A DNA stretch of 64,000 nt, taken from contig BMSW01000011.1 in assembly GCA_014649355.1 (NCBI GenBank), positions 124,001-188,000 of the forward strand, in the 5' to 3' direction. How positions within the stretch are numbered: the stretch's first letter is position 1; each line of letters begins with the position of its first letter. The position numbers were made by a program, and so were the translations under genes. This stretch comes from Streptomyces althioticus (GTDB taxonomy: Bacteria > Actinomycetota > Actinomycetes > Streptomycetales > Streptomycetaceae). Under the pieces are notes generated by a model. The model was not told where the DNA came from. It worked only from the letters and a program-made list of their open reading frames with translations, and searched no databases. Positions 15,786-24,571 of the stretch are shown piece after piece.

Positions 15786-17069
15786 GTGACCGAGCCCCTC
15801 TCCGACAACACCGCAGATGTGATCGTCGTGGGCGCGGGGCCAGCCGGCTCCACCACCGCCTACCACCTGGCCCGGTCCGGCCTCGACGTCCTCCTGCTGG
15901 AGAAGACCGAGTTCCCGCGCGAGAAGGTGTGCGGCGACGGCCTGACCCCGCGCGCCACCAAGCAGCTCGTGGCGATGGGCATCGACATCTCCGAGGAAGC
16001 CGGCTGGCTGCGCAACAAGGGTCTGCGCATCATCGGCGGCGGCGTCCGCCTCCAGCTCGACTGGCCGGATCTCGCCTCCTTCCCGGACTACGGGCTGGTG
16101 CGCAAGCGCGACGACTTCGACGAGCAGCTCGCCCGGCAGGCGCAGAAGGCGGGCGCCCGGCTGTACGAGCGGTGCAACGTGGGCGCGCCCATCATCGACG
16201 ACCGCACCGGCCGCATCACGGGCGTCAAGGCCAAGCTCGGCGAGGAGAAGCGGGAGGTCACCTTCCACGCCCCGCTGGTGGTGGCCGCCGACGGCAACTC
16301 CACCCGGCTGTCCCTGGCGATGGGCCTGCACCGGCGCGAGGACCGCCCGATGGGCGTCGCCGTGCGCACGTACTTCACCTCGCCCCGCCACGACGACGAC
16401 TACCTGGAGTCCTGGCTGGAGCTGTGGGACCGGCGCGGCCCGCAGGACCGGCTGCTGCCCGGCTACGGCTGGATCTTCGGCATGGGCGACGGCACCTCCA
16501 ACGTCGGCCTCGGCGTGCTCAACACCTCCGACTCGTTCAAGGAGCTGGACTGGCGCGAGGTGCTCAAGGCCTGGTGCGCGTCCATGCCGGAGGAGTGGGG
16601 CTACACCCCCGAGAACATGACCGGCCCGATCCGCGGCGCCGCGCTCCCCATGGCCTTCAACCGCCAGCCGCACTACACGCGCGGCCTGCTGCTCGTCGGC
16701 GACGCGGGCGGCCTGGTCAACCCGTTCAACGGTGAGGGCATCGCCTACGCGATGGAGTCCGGGCAGATCGCCGCCGAGGTCATCGTGCAGGCGCACGCGC
16801 GGTCCACCCCGGCCCAGCGGGAGATCGCCCTCCAGCGCTACCCGCGTGTCCTGAAGGACACCTACGGCGGCTACTACACGCTCGGCCGGGCCTTCGTGAA
16901 GCTCATCGGCAACCCGAAGATCATGCAGATCGCCGCCCAGCGCGGCCTGACGCACCCGATGCTGATGAAGTTCACGCTGAAGCTGCTCGCCAACCTGACC
17001 GACCCGACGGGCGGCGACGCGATGGACCGCATCATCAACGGCCTGAGCAAGGTGGCCCCGAAGGCGTGA
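15786..17069 (+). CDS. Geranylgeranyl reductase family flavoprotein, MenJ-like
   Basis: The GTG at 15786 follows GGGGAG and gives 427 residues beginning just before the Rossmann motif DVIVVGAGPAGSTTAYHLA. Further family motifs are the FAD-contacting KVCGDGLTPRA, the LLLVGDAGGLVNPFNGEGI loop and AAEVIVQ. Members reduce double bonds in isoprenoid chains; in Mycobacterium, MenJ saturates one unit of the menaquinone tail, and Streptomyces menaquinones are partly hydrogenated. Its place between menG and the nuo operon, with a polyprenyl synthase in the same window, supports a menaquinone substrate. The precise number of bonds reduced cannot be told. Confidence 0.88.
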   Translation: MTEPLSDNTADVIVVGAGPAGSTTAYHLARSGLDVLLLEKTEFPREKVCGDGLTPRATKQLVAMGIDISEEAGWLRNKGLRIIGGGVRLQLDWPDLASFPDYGLVRKRDDFDEQLARQAQKAGARLYERCNVGAPIIDDRTGRITGVKAKLGEEKREVTFHAPLVVAADGNSTRLSLAMGLHRREDRPMGVAVRTYFTSPRHDDDYLESWLELWDRRGPQDRLLPGYGWIFGMGDGTSNVGLGVLNTSDSFKELDWREVLKAWCASMPEEWGYTPENMTGPIRGAALPMAFNRQPHYTRGLLLVGDAGGLVNPFNGEGIAYAMESGQIAAEVIVQAHARSTPAQREIALQRYPRVLKDTYGGYYTLGRAFVKLIGNPKIMQIAAQRGLTHPMLMKFTLKLLANLTDPTGGDAMDRIINGLSKVAPKA

Positions 17070-17236
17070 ACCACCGGGCGCGCGACCGGAGTCGGCGGGC
17101 ATGTCCGGCATCTCCGGGCGCGGCGCCGGATCGTGATCGTCGCGTGACGCGTCCGTGAACAACTGATCGACTCCGGGCGGTGTCGAACGGGGCGTGACCC
17201 AGCCGGGCACGTCCCGTTCGACGAAAGAGCCTTTTC

Positions 17237-18922
17237 ATGACACAGCAGGCGAGACGGCTGCGCGCGCGGCTCGCGGCGCTGGGGGCGGTGGGCGCCACGG
17301 CGCTGGCCGCGGCCGGGGTGCAGGGCGCGGCCCACGCGGCCGAGGCACCCCTCCCGGTGGTGATCACGGGCGAGGACCGGGTGGACCTGTCCCTCCACTC
17401 GGACAACGGCGACCCCACGGAGCCCCAGGTCGACCTGCGGATCGACGTCCCGGGCGAGGAGTTCGAGGGGGACGGCGAGGTCCCGTCGGTGCACCGCGGG
17501 GAGTACACGATCCGCATCGACGCCCGCGGGCTGAAAGGCGTCGCGAAGGCGGACCTGCCCTGTGAGGCCGACGGCCTGGTCGCGGTGTGCACGGGCTACG
17601 ACCTGTACGCGGGCACGACCTTCAACCGCGTCGGCGGCATCCGGCTGGACCTGTCCGACGACAGCGAGGCAGGCGACACGGGGAAGATCGTCGTCACGGG
17701 TGAGGGCGAGGGCCTGGACTTCACGCCGCTCACCGTCGACGTGCGCGTCGGCGGGCCGGAGCTGCTGAACCGTGAACTCTCCGCGCCTGACGGCCTGAAG
17801 GCCGGCGACGACTTCGAGCTGCCTCTGGGAGTGATGAACGTCGGCGGGCTGCCGGCCGAGGGCACGGTGCTGCGGCTGCTCGGCTCGCGCGGACTGTCCT
17901 TCCCCGACGCTTACGGCAACTGTTCCTCGTCCGAGATCAACACCGGGGACCTGCTGCGGCAGCGCACCGAGGTCCTCTGCACCTTCCCCGGCACCCTCGA
18001 CGCGGGAGCGGCGTACAGGCTGTCCCGGCAGGTGCGGGTGCAGACGGCGGACTTCGCGCTGAACGACATCTTCTCCTACTCGTTCGATCCCCTGGAGCCG
18101 GGCGAGGAGAAGAAGATCCACCGGGGCGAAGGGCGCCGGCAGGGCAGCGGACCCGACCTGACGCTGGAGCGCGTGGCGGACGCCGACCCCGCGCGGTACA
18201 CCAAGTACGCCGAGCTGGACCTGCCGAGGACCAACACCTACGACCTGGAGCTGACCGGCGCCTCCGCGTCCGGAGAGGCCGGGGAGAAGGTCGAGGTCGA
18301 GATCGGCTTCCGGAACAACGGGCCTGCCTGGATCGGCGGCCTGCGGTCCGGCGGAGAGCCGTTCACCTTCACCGTGGCCCCGCCCGCGGGGGCGACGTTC
18401 ACCAGGACGCCGGAGAGGTGCACGCCCGCCGGCGTCAACGGGAGCGACCCCGCCTACCTCTGCTTCGCTCCCACCCCGATGCTGGAGGACGCCCGGCTCA
18501 CCTTCCCCTTCGAACTGCGCGTCGACCGGGTCGTGGAGGGCGCCAAGGGCCGGGTCGCCCTGCCCGACTGGGACAACCCCTACGACTCCGACCCGGCCAA
18601 CGACGTCGCGTGGATCGTGCTGAACGCCCCCGGAGAGCCGGGCGACGACGGCACGGGCGGCTCCGACGGCGGCCCCTCGGACGACCCGACGGCCCCCGGC
18701 TCCGGTGACGGCGACGGATCCGGCGGCGACGCGGACGACGAGGGCACCGGCTCCGCGTCCGGCGGCGGTTCGGGCGACGACGCGGACGGCGGCCTGGCGC
18801 TCACCGGCGCCCAGGGCGTGGGTCTGCTCGGCGGCGCCGCGGCGCTCGCTCTGGGGCTCGGCGCGGCGGTCGTGACGTACCAGCGCCGTCGTGCCGGCCG
18901 TGACGGAGAGGCAGCCGTCTGA
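17237..18922 (+). CDS. Sortase-anchored surface protein (LAxTG)
   Basis: The 561-residue protein has a Sec signal peptide (cleavage near AAHA|AE at about 34), two or three beta-rich repeats resembling CARDB/DUF11-type modules (EKVEVEIGFRNNGPAWIGGL; DDFELPLGVMNVGGLPAEG), a long Gly/Ser/Asp spacer from about residue 472, and a complete wall-sorting signal. That signal is LALTG, a hydrophobic helix and a basic tail YQRRRAGRDG. LAxTG is the motif preferred by Streptomyces class E sortases. It should be covalently attached to peptidoglycan at the cell surface; ligand unknown. Confidence 0.88.
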   Translation: MTQQARRLRARLAALGAVGATALAAAGVQGAAHAAEAPLPVVITGEDRVDLSLHSDNGDPTEPQVDLRIDVPGEEFEGDGEVPSVHRGEYTIRIDARGLKGVAKADLPCEADGLVAVCTGYDLYAGTTFNRVGGIRLDLSDDSEAGDTGKIVVTGEGEGLDFTPLTVDVRVGGPELLNRELSAPDGLKAGDDFELPLGVMNVGGLPAEGTVLRLLGSRGLSFPDAYGNCSSSEINTGDLLRQRTEVLCTFPGTLDAGAAYRLSRQVRVQTADFALNDIFSYSFDPLEPGEEKKIHRGEGRRQGSGPDLTLERVADADPARYTKYAELDLPRTNTYDLELTGASASGEAGEKVEVEIGFRNNGPAWIGGLRSGGEPFTFTVAPPAGATFTRTPERCTPAGVNGSDPAYLCFAPTPMLEDARLTFPFELRVDRVVEGAKGRVALPDWDNPYDSDPANDVAWIVLNAPGEPGDDGTGGSDGGPSDDPTAPGSGDGDGSGGDADDEGTGSASGGGSGDDADGGLALTGAQGVGLLGGAAALALGLGAAVVTYQRRRAGRDGEAAV

Positions 18923-18948
18923 CGTACGCGTCGCTGTGACGCCCCTGT

Positions 18949-18985
18949 GGGGGCCGGAGTCCGCCTCGGCGGCCCTCCGGCCCCC
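18949..18985 (+). terminator. Rho-independent-type hairpin after surface protein
   Basis: An 11-bp perfect stem, GGGGGCCGGAG at 18949-18959 with CTCCGGCCCCC at 18975-18985, begins 27 bases after the surface-protein stop. It lacks a T run, as is common in this group. Confidence 0.7.
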
Positions 18986-19125
18986 GTCGTGGTTCCGGGG
19001 CCCCGTGAGGGCCTGTCACGGGGCGCGCCGGACGCCACGGCAGCTCGGGGCGCGCCGCCAACGCACGGAATGCGGGGTGCAATTCGGGCGATAGGGTGAT
19101 CTTGCCTCGCCGACGGGCCGAGAAG

Positions 19126-19171
19126 CACGGAGGGCCGCCGCCTCGGTGAGGCAGCGGCCCTTCGGTCCGTG
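19126..19171 (-). terminator. Nested hairpin after NlpC/P60 gene
   Basis: A nested hairpin has an outer CACGGA/TCCGTG pair, a middle GGGCCGC/GCGGCCC stem and an inner GCCTC-GGT-GAGGC stem. It lies 11 bases beyond the stop of the minus-strand hydrolase gene, so it probably ends that transcript and may also block read-through from the plus strand. Confidence 0.7.
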
Positions 19172-19181
19172 AAGGCGCGGA

Positions 19182-19982
19182 TCAGAGCACGCGGACGGCG
19201 CCCGACGCCGGGTAGCCGGAGAGGTCCTGGATGACGACGCCCTTCGAGGGGTTGGCGGCGTCCAGGTACTGGCCGTTCCCGATGTAGACGCCCACGTGGT
19301 ACGCGGAGCCCTTGCCGCCCCAGTACAGGATGTCGCCGGCCTGGATCTGCGACAGCGGGATGTCCGTGCCCACCATCGACTGGTCCTGGGAGACGCGCGG
19401 CAGGTCCACACCGACCTGCTTGAACGCGGCCTGCACCAGGCTGGAGCAGTCCCAGGCGTTGGGGCCGGTGGCGCCCATGACGTAGGCGTCGCCCACCTGC
19501 GCCTGGAGGAAGGCGAGCACGGTCGCGACGCTGCCGCTGGACGGCGTGGAGACGCTCGCGCTCGCGGTCGTGGTGAGCGAGGGGCGCTCGGCGTCACGCG
19601 CCGCGCGCTCGGCCGCCGCCTGGCGGGCCTCCTCGGCCGCCTTCTTCCTCGCCTCGGCCTTCTTCTTGGCCTCCGCCAGGTCCGCCTTGGCCTGCTTCGC
19701 GGCCTCGGCGGCCGCCGCGTCACGCTCGGCCCGCAGCTGGTAGTTCGCGGCCGCCTGCTGGGTGGCGTCCGCGGACTGGGCGACCTGGGCGGCCAGGTCG
19801 GCCGTCAGGGTGGGCAGTTCGAGGGTCTGCGTCACCGGCTCGGCCGCGTTGGCCGCGCTGGACGCCCCGGCCACTGCCAGGGTGCTGAGGACGCCACCGG
19901 CAACTCCGGCCCGCACAGCGATCGTGGAGGTCGCGGTGCGGCGGGGCTTCCGGTGGCTGCGTATGTGAGCGGTGTGGGACAT
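19182..19982 (-). CDS. Secreted NlpC/P60 peptidoglycan endopeptidase
   Basis: I start at the ATG at 19980-19982 (MSHTAHIRSHRKPRR); two in-frame starts lie up to 57 bases upstream. The 266-residue protein has a basic region, a signal peptide ending near AANA|AEP, a long Ala/Glu/Lys coiled coil (about 75-135) and a C-terminal NlpC/P60 domain with catalytic Cys in NAWDCSSLVQAAF and His in AYHVGVYIGNG. These enzymes cut D-Glu to diaminopimelate bonds in peptidoglycan. The coiled coil is typical of Rpf-interacting/RipA-like hydrolases and may control activity. No c-di-AMP riboswitch was found in its leader, unlike the transglycosylase at 42347. Confidence 0.92.
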   Translation of the reverse strand: MSHTAHIRSHRKPRRTATSTIAVRAGVAGGVLSTLAVAGASSAANAAEPVTQTLELPTLTADLAAQVAQSADATQQAAANYQLRAERDAAAAEAAKQAKADLAEAKKKAEARKKAAEEARQAAAERAARDAERPSLTTTASASVSTPSSGSVATVLAFLQAQVGDAYVMGATGPNAWDCSSLVQAAFKQVGVDLPRVSQDQSMVGTDIPLSQIQAGDILYWGGKGSAYHVGVYIGNGQYLDAANPSKGVVIQDLSGYPASGAVRVL

Positions 19983-20343
19983 GGGAACAACCGGTACCAG
20001 GGGCTGCTTCATATCTTCAAGAAACGTGTGCTGCGCCACAGTTGTTCAATCGAGGCCCCAAATTCCCCGCGCGACCCCCTCCATTGACGCCACAACGGAC
20101 ATTGCGGGCGGCCGTGACCGGGCCGTGATCACGCACTTTCATCGTTACGCCCGAATTGCTCCGCACTTACCACCGGTTTAGGTGGTTGGCCAAGCCCCGT
20201 TCCTGAGGGGCCCTCAGAAGTGTGACGGACGTCACGGAACGACGGGGACCTCCAGGGCGTCCGTCGGCCACCTCGGACTTCGTGAACGCGTGCACACGTC
20301 CACATCGCGCCTCGGGACCCCTCTGACGTGTGAACGCAGCCTC

Positions 20344-20396
20344 TATCAAGACAACCTGCCCAACGCCAATTTGCATGCAGAGGAATCGTCTTGATA
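20344..20396. repeat. 9-bp inverted repeat in nuo upstream region
   Basis: TATCAAGAC at 20344-20352 is exactly complementary to GTCTTGATA at 20388-20396, with 35 bases between. It could be a dyad operator or the base of an RNA stem. Its function is unknown. Confidence 0.45.
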
Positions 20397-20602
20397 TGGA
20401 GACGTCCCTTCCAGGACCCCTCTGAGCTGCAACAACCGGTCAAGATGTCACCTTTGGTGATCACGTGGATGCTTGGCGTGTGAAGATCACCGCTCATCCG
20501 ACTTCATGATCGTTCGTCAGGTGGTGGAGATCACAAAGCTTGTGCAATACCCCGTGTCGCAGATCACAGACCCACAGGCATAAGATGCGGAGCGGTTGGG
20601 CT

Positions 20603-20618
20603 TGTGACCTGCTTCACA
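20603..20618 (+). promoter_or_regulatory. Rex operator (ROP) upstream of nuoA
   Basis: TGTGACCTGCTTCACA matches the Streptomyces Rex operator consensus TGTGAACNNNTTCACA at every fixed position except one. Rex senses the NADH/NAD+ ratio and represses respiratory genes when NADH is low, and the S. coelicolor nuo operon is a known Rex target. The site is 106 bases before the nuoA GTG and just downstream of a possible -10 (TAAGAT, 20581-20586), consistent with repression. The sequence also fits a generic CRP dyad, but the TTCACA half and the operon favour Rex. Confidence 0.85.
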
Positions 20619-20724
20619 TGTTCTCGATCTTCGCCGGGGCGGGCGTGGTTCGTGGGGCTGGTGAGGCGGCGGGCCCGCTGCACAACCGCCAGCAGTCAGT
20701 GCCGACTGAGAGGAGCGAGGAGCG

Positions 20725-21084
20725 GTGAACGCGTATGCGCCCATCCTCGTACTGGGAGCCCTCGGGGCAGGCTTTGCGATCTTCTCCGTGGTCATGGCCA
20801 CGCTGATCGGTCCGAAGCGGTACAACCGGGCGAAGCTCGAGGCCTACGAGTGCGGCATCGAGCCGACCCCCACGCCGGCCGGCGGCGGGCGCTTCCCCAT
20901 CAAGTACTACCTGACGGCGATGCTCTTCATCATCTTCGATATCGAGATCGTCTTCCTCTACCCCTGGGCCGTCACCTTCGACGCCCTGGGGCTTTTCGGG
21001 CTCGTGGAGATGCTGCTCTTCGTGCTCACCGTCTTCGTCGCGTACGCGTACGTATGGCGGCGCGGCGGCCTGGAATGGGACTGA
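20725..21084 (+). CDS. nuoA: NADH-quinone oxidoreductase subunit A
   Basis: This 119-residue membrane subunit, with three predicted helices, opens the complex I operon. The family signature is YECGIEPTP in the first loop and the acidic helix FDIEIVFLYPWA. It helps form the quinone-site/membrane-arm junction with NuoH and NuoJ. The GTG start follows a strong purine stretch (GAGAGGAGCGAGGAGC). It is 13 bases before nuoB. Confidence 0.97.
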   Translation: MNAYAPILVLGALGAGFAIFSVVMATLIGPKRYNRAKLEAYECGIEPTPTPAGGGRFPIKYYLTAMLFIIFDIEIVFLYPWAVTFDALGLFGLVEMLLFVLTVFVAYAYVWRRGGLEWD

Positions 21085-21097
21085 GGGGCCATAAGTC

Positions 21098-21652
21098 ATG
21101 GGACTCGAAGAAAAGCTGCCGAGCGGATTCCTGCTGACCACCGTCGAGCAGGCCGCGGGCTGGGTGCGCAAGTCGTCCGTCTTCCCCGCCACGTTCGGCC
21201 TCGCCTGTTGTGCCATCGAGATGATGACCACCGGCGCGGGCCGCTACGACCTGGCGCGCTTCGGTATGGAGGTCTTCCGCGGCTCGCCGCGGCAGGCGGA
21301 CCTCATGATCGTCGCCGGGCGGGTCAGCCAGAAGATGGCGCCGGTGCTCCGGCAGGTCTACGACCAGATGCCGAACCCCAAGTGGGTGATCTCCATGGGG
21401 GTCTGCGCCTCCTCGGGCGGCATGTTCAACAACTACGCGATCGTCCAGGGCGTCGACCACGTCGTCCCGGTCGACATCTATCTCCCCGGCTGTCCGCCCC
21501 GCCCCGAGATGCTGATGGACGCGATCCTCAAGCTCCACCAGAAGATCCAGAGCTCCAAGCTCGGCGTGAACGCCGAGGAGGCGGCCCGCGAGGCGGAGGA
21601 GGCGGCGCTCAAGGCCCTGCCCACGATCGAGATGAAGGGGCTGCTGCGATGA
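21098..21652 (+). CDS. nuoB: NADH-quinone oxidoreductase subunit B
   Basis: The 184-residue peripheral subunit carries the terminal N2 [4Fe-4S] cluster that passes electrons to quinone. All four ligands are present: the adjacent pair Cys37-Cys38 in FGLACCAIEMM, Cys103 in MGVCASSGG and Cys132 in LPGCPPRPE. The stop overlaps the nuoC start (ATGA). Confidence 0.98.
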   Translation: MGLEEKLPSGFLLTTVEQAAGWVRKSSVFPATFGLACCAIEMMTTGAGRYDLARFGMEVFRGSPRQADLMIVAGRVSQKMAPVLRQVYDQMPNPKWVISMGVCASSGGMFNNYAIVQGVDHVVPVDIYLPGCPPRPEMLMDAILKLHQKIQSSKLGVNAEEAAREAEEAALKALPTIEMKGLLR

Positions 21653-22398
21653 GCGACGCGAACAACACCCCCGGTGACGGCGTGAACCCCGAGAAGGAGC
21701 TCTCCGCCGAGAACCTTCCCGGGCAGCGCGGACAGGGCGGCGAGGAGATCCGCGTCCAGCGCGGCATGTTCGGCGCCAACAACGGCGGCGACACCTCCGG
21801 TTACGGCGGCCTGGTCCGCTCGGTCCGGCTCCCGGGACCGGCGGCCCGCCCGTACGGAGGCTGGTTCGACGAGGTCGCCGACGAACTGGAGGGCGCGCTG
21901 GAGGAGCAGGACCTGCTCCCGGAGAACGCCATCGAGAAGACGGTCGTCGACCGCGGCGAGATCACCTTCCACATCGAGCGCGAGCACCTCGTGCGGGTGG
22001 CGAAGACCCTGCGCGACGACCCCGCGCTGCGGTTCGAGCTGTGCACCGGCGTCAGCGGCGTGCACTACCCGAACGACAAGGGGCGCGAGCTGCACGCCGT
22101 CTACCACCTGCGCTCGATCACCCACAACCGGGTGATCCGCCTGGAGGTCAGCGCGCCGGACAGCGACCCGCACATCCCGTCGCTGTTCTCCGTCTATCCG
22201 ACGAACGACTGGCACGAGCGCGAGACGTACGACTTCTTCGGCATCGTCTTCGACGGTCACCCGGCCCTGACGCGGATCATGATGCCGGACGACTGGCAGG
22301 GCCATCCGCAGCGCAAGGACTATCCCCTCGGCGGCATCCCCGTCGAGTACAAGGGCGCCCAGATCCCGGCTCCGGACCAGCGGAGGTCGTACTCGTGA
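21649..22398 (+). CDS. nuoC: NADH-quinone oxidoreductase subunit C
   Basis: The 249-residue peripheral-arm subunit starts at the ATG overlapping the nuoB stop. It has a disordered N-terminal extension of about 60 residues (MSDANNTPGDGVNPEKELSA), then the 30-kDa-subunit domain with the signature ERETYDFFGIVFDGHP and the ending MMPDDWQGHPQRKDYPLGG. It is separate from nuoD, unlike the E. coli NuoCD fusion. It ends overlapping nuoD. Confidence 0.97.
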   Translation: MSDANNTPGDGVNPEKELSAENLPGQRGQGGEEIRVQRGMFGANNGGDTSGYGGLVRSVRLPGPAARPYGGWFDEVADELEGALEEQDLLPENAIEKTVVDRGEITFHIEREHLVRVAKTLRDDPALRFELCTGVSGVHYPNDKGRELHAVYHLRSITHNRVIRLEVSAPDSDPHIPSLFSVYPTNDWHERETYDFFGIVFDGHPALTRIMMPDDWQGHPQRKDYPLGGIPVEYKGAQIPAPDQRRSYS

Positions 22399-23714
22399 GC
22401 ACGCACGCAACCCCTCGCGAGACCACCGAGGGCACCGTCTACACCGTCACCGGCGGCGACTGGGACGAGGTCGTCGAGACCGCGGCCCGGACCGACGACG
22501 AGCGCATCGTCGTCAACATGGGGCCGCAGCACCCGTCCACCCACGGAGTGCTCCGGCTGATCCTCGAGATCGACGGCGAGACCGTCACCGAGGCCCGCTG
22601 CGGCATCGGCTACCTCCACACCGGCATCGAGAAGAACCTCGAGTACCGGACGTGGACCCAGGGCACCACGTTCGTGACGCGCATGGACTACCTGACGTCG
22701 TTCTTCAACGAGACGGCGTACTGCCTCGGGGTCGAGAAGCTGCTCGGCATCGAGGACGAGGTCCCGGACCGCGCCTCGATCATCCGGGTGCTCCTGATGG
22801 AGCTGAACCGGCTCTCCTCCCACCTGGTGTGCATCGCCACCGGCGGCATGGAGCTCGGCGCCACCACGATCATGATCTACGGGTTCCGCGACCGCGAGAT
22901 GATCCTCGACATCTACGAGCTCATCACCGGCCTGCGGATGAACCACGCGTACATCCGCCCCGGCGGACTCGCCCAGGACCTGCCGCCCGGCGCGGTCGAC
23001 CAGATCCGCGAGCTCGTCAAGAAGATGCGGAAGAACCTCCCGGAGTACGACAAGCTCGCCACCGGGAACCCCATCTTCAAGGCCCGCATGCAGGACGTCG
23101 GTTACCTGGACCTGGCCGGCTGCATGGCCCTCGGCGCCACCGGCCCGATCCTGCGTTCCACCGGCCTCCCGCACGACCTGCGCAAGGCCCAGCCGTACTG
23201 CGGCTACGAGACGTACGACTTCGACGTCCCGACCGCCGACACCTGCGACTCCTACGGCCGGTTCCTGATCCGGCTGGAGGAGATGCGCCAGTCGCTGCGG
23301 ATCGTCGAGCAGTGCCTGGACCGGCTGGAGCCGGGGCCGGTCATGGTCGAGGACAAGAAGATCGCCTGGCCCGCCCAGCTCGCCCTGGGACCCGACGGAC
23401 TGGGCAACTCCCTCGACCACATCAAGCAGATCATGGGCACCTCCATGGAGGCCCTGATCCACCACTTCAAGCTGGTCACCGAGGGCTTCCGCGTCCCGCC
23501 GGGCCAGGCCTACGCGGCCGTCGAGTCACCCAAGGGCGAGCTCGGCGTGCACGTCGTCTCCGACGGCGGCACCCGTCCCTACCGGGTCCACTTCCGCGAC
23601 CCGTCCTTCACCAACCTTCAGGCCATGGCGGCGATGTGCGAGGGCGGCCAGGTCGCCGACGTCATCGTCGCCGTCGCGTCCATCGACCCCGTGATGGGAG
23701 GCGTCGACCGGTGA
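22395..23714 (+). CDS. nuoD: NADH-quinone oxidoreductase subunit D
   Basis: The 439-residue 49-kDa-type subunit, related to the large subunit of [NiFe] hydrogenases, forms the quinone pocket with NuoB. Motifs are NMGPQHPSTHGVLRL near the N-terminus (the His that faces quinone), GIGYLHTGIEKNLEYRTW, and the C-terminal YRVHFRDPSFTNLQ. The GTG start lies four bases inside nuoC, and its stop overlaps nuoE. Confidence 0.98.
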   Translation: MSTHATPRETTEGTVYTVTGGDWDEVVETAARTDDERIVVNMGPQHPSTHGVLRLILEIDGETVTEARCGIGYLHTGIEKNLEYRTWTQGTTFVTRMDYLTSFFNETAYCLGVEKLLGIEDEVPDRASIIRVLLMELNRLSSHLVCIATGGMELGATTIMIYGFRDREMILDIYELITGLRMNHAYIRPGGLAQDLPPGAVDQIRELVKKMRKNLPEYDKLATGNPIFKARMQDVGYLDLAGCMALGATGPILRSTGLPHDLRKAQPYCGYETYDFDVPTADTCDSYGRFLIRLEEMRQSLRIVEQCLDRLEPGPVMVEDKKIAWPAQLALGPDGLGNSLDHIKQIMGTSMEALIHHFKLVTEGFRVPPGQAYAAVESPKGELGVHVVSDGGTRPYRVHFRDPSFTNLQAMAAMCEGGQVADVIVAVASIDPVMGGVDR

Positions 23715-24571
23715 CCACCTCTTCTTCCGAGCGGGGCGTCAGCCTGGGCATGCCGGAACTGCCCGCGCCGGCCTACCCGGACGACGTCCGGGCCCGGCTG
23801 GAGACCGACGCGCGGGCGATCGTCGCGCGCTACCCGGACTCCCGGTCCGCCCTCCTGCCGATGCTGCACCTGGTGCAGGCGGAGGAGGGGCACGTCACGC
23901 GCACCGGCATGCGGTTCTGCGCCGACATGCTCGGCCTGACCACGGCCGAGGTGACCGCGGTCGCCACCTTCTACACCATGTACCGGCGCCGCCCGAGCGG
24001 CGACTACCAGGTCGGGGTGTGCACCAACACCCTGTGCGCGGTGATGGGCGGCGACGCGATCTTCGAGGAGCTCCAGGAGCACCTGGGCGTCGGCAACGGC
24101 GAGACCACCGCCGACGGCAAGGTCACCCTGGAGCACATCGAGTGCAACGCGGCCTGCGACTACGCGCCCGTGGTGATGGTCAACTGGGAGTTCTTCGACA
24201 ACCAGACCCCCGAGAGCGCCAAGCGCATGGTCGACGACCTGCGCGAGGGGCGTCCGGTCGCGCCCACCCGCGGCGCGCCGCTGTGCACGTTCAAGGAGAC
24301 CGCCCGCATCCTGGCCGGCTTCCCCGACGAGCGCGAGGGCGCCGTCGAGGCCACCGGCAGCGCGGGGCCCGCCTCCCTGATCGGCCTGAAGCTCGCCAAG
24401 GGCGAGGCCGCCCCCGCGCGCGTGGTGCACCCGCGCGGCGAGGCGCCGCAGGACGCCCCGCCGCACGAGCCGTCGCCCACCGAGCACCTCAGCTCGCACG
24501 ACGCGCCGCAGGACACGGCGGCCTCCGACCCGGCCCACCCGTCAGGACCTGCCGCCGAGGAGGGGGAGTGA
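23711..24571 (+). CDS. nuoE: NADH-quinone oxidoreductase subunit E with C-terminal tail
   Basis: The 286-residue 24-kDa-type subunit binds the N1a [2Fe-2S] cluster through Cys104, Cys109 (GVCTNTLCAVMGG), Cys145 and Cys149 (IECNAACDYAP). After the normal end at about residue 215 it has a hydrophilic tail of about 70 residues rich in Pro, Ala, His and Glu (PRGEAPQDAPPHEPSP), a common actinobacterial extension. It starts at GTG within nuoD and ends overlapping nuoF. Confidence 0.97.
   Translation: MTTSSSERGVSLGMPELPAPAYPDDVRARLETDARAIVARYPDSRSALLPMLHLVQAEEGHVTRTGMRFCADMLGLTTAEVTAVATFYTMYRRRPSGDYQVGVCTNTLCAVMGGDAIFEELQEHLGVGNGETTADGKVTLEHIECNAACDYAPVVMVNWEFFDNQTPESAKRMVDDLREGRPVAPTRGAPLCTFKETARILAGFPDEREGAVEATGSAGPASLIGLKLAKGEAAPARVVHPRGEAPQDAPPHEPSPTEHLSSHDAPQDTAASDPAHPSGPAAEEGE

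Larger units (their letters stand above)
19983..20724. other. Long divergent regulatory region before nuo
   Basis: No convincing gene is seen in about 740 bases between the NlpC/P60 gene and nuoA. The region is less G+C-rich than its surroundings and rich in symmetric elements: ACCACC-GGTTTA-GGTGGT near 20170, CTGAGG-GGC-CCTCAG near 20204, a 12-bp direct repeat GGACCCCTCTGA at 20315-20326 and 20414-20425, the 9-bp inverted repeat at 20344-20396, and the Rex-type operator at 20603-20618. A TAAGAT at 20581-20586 could be the nuo -10 box. Together this looks like a complex promoter region. Confidence 0.55.

Noticed and set aside
20040..20600. A c-di-AMP riboswitch upstream of the NlpC/P60 gene
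   Set aside because: I looked for GGGGGACCC and GGGGTGAA blocks on the minus strand and did not find them.
20603..20618. A CRP/Crp binding site
   Set aside because: TGTGA-N6-TCACA also fits CRP, but the TTCACA half and the position before nuo match the Rex operator better. Crp binding was therefore not listed, though it is not excluded.
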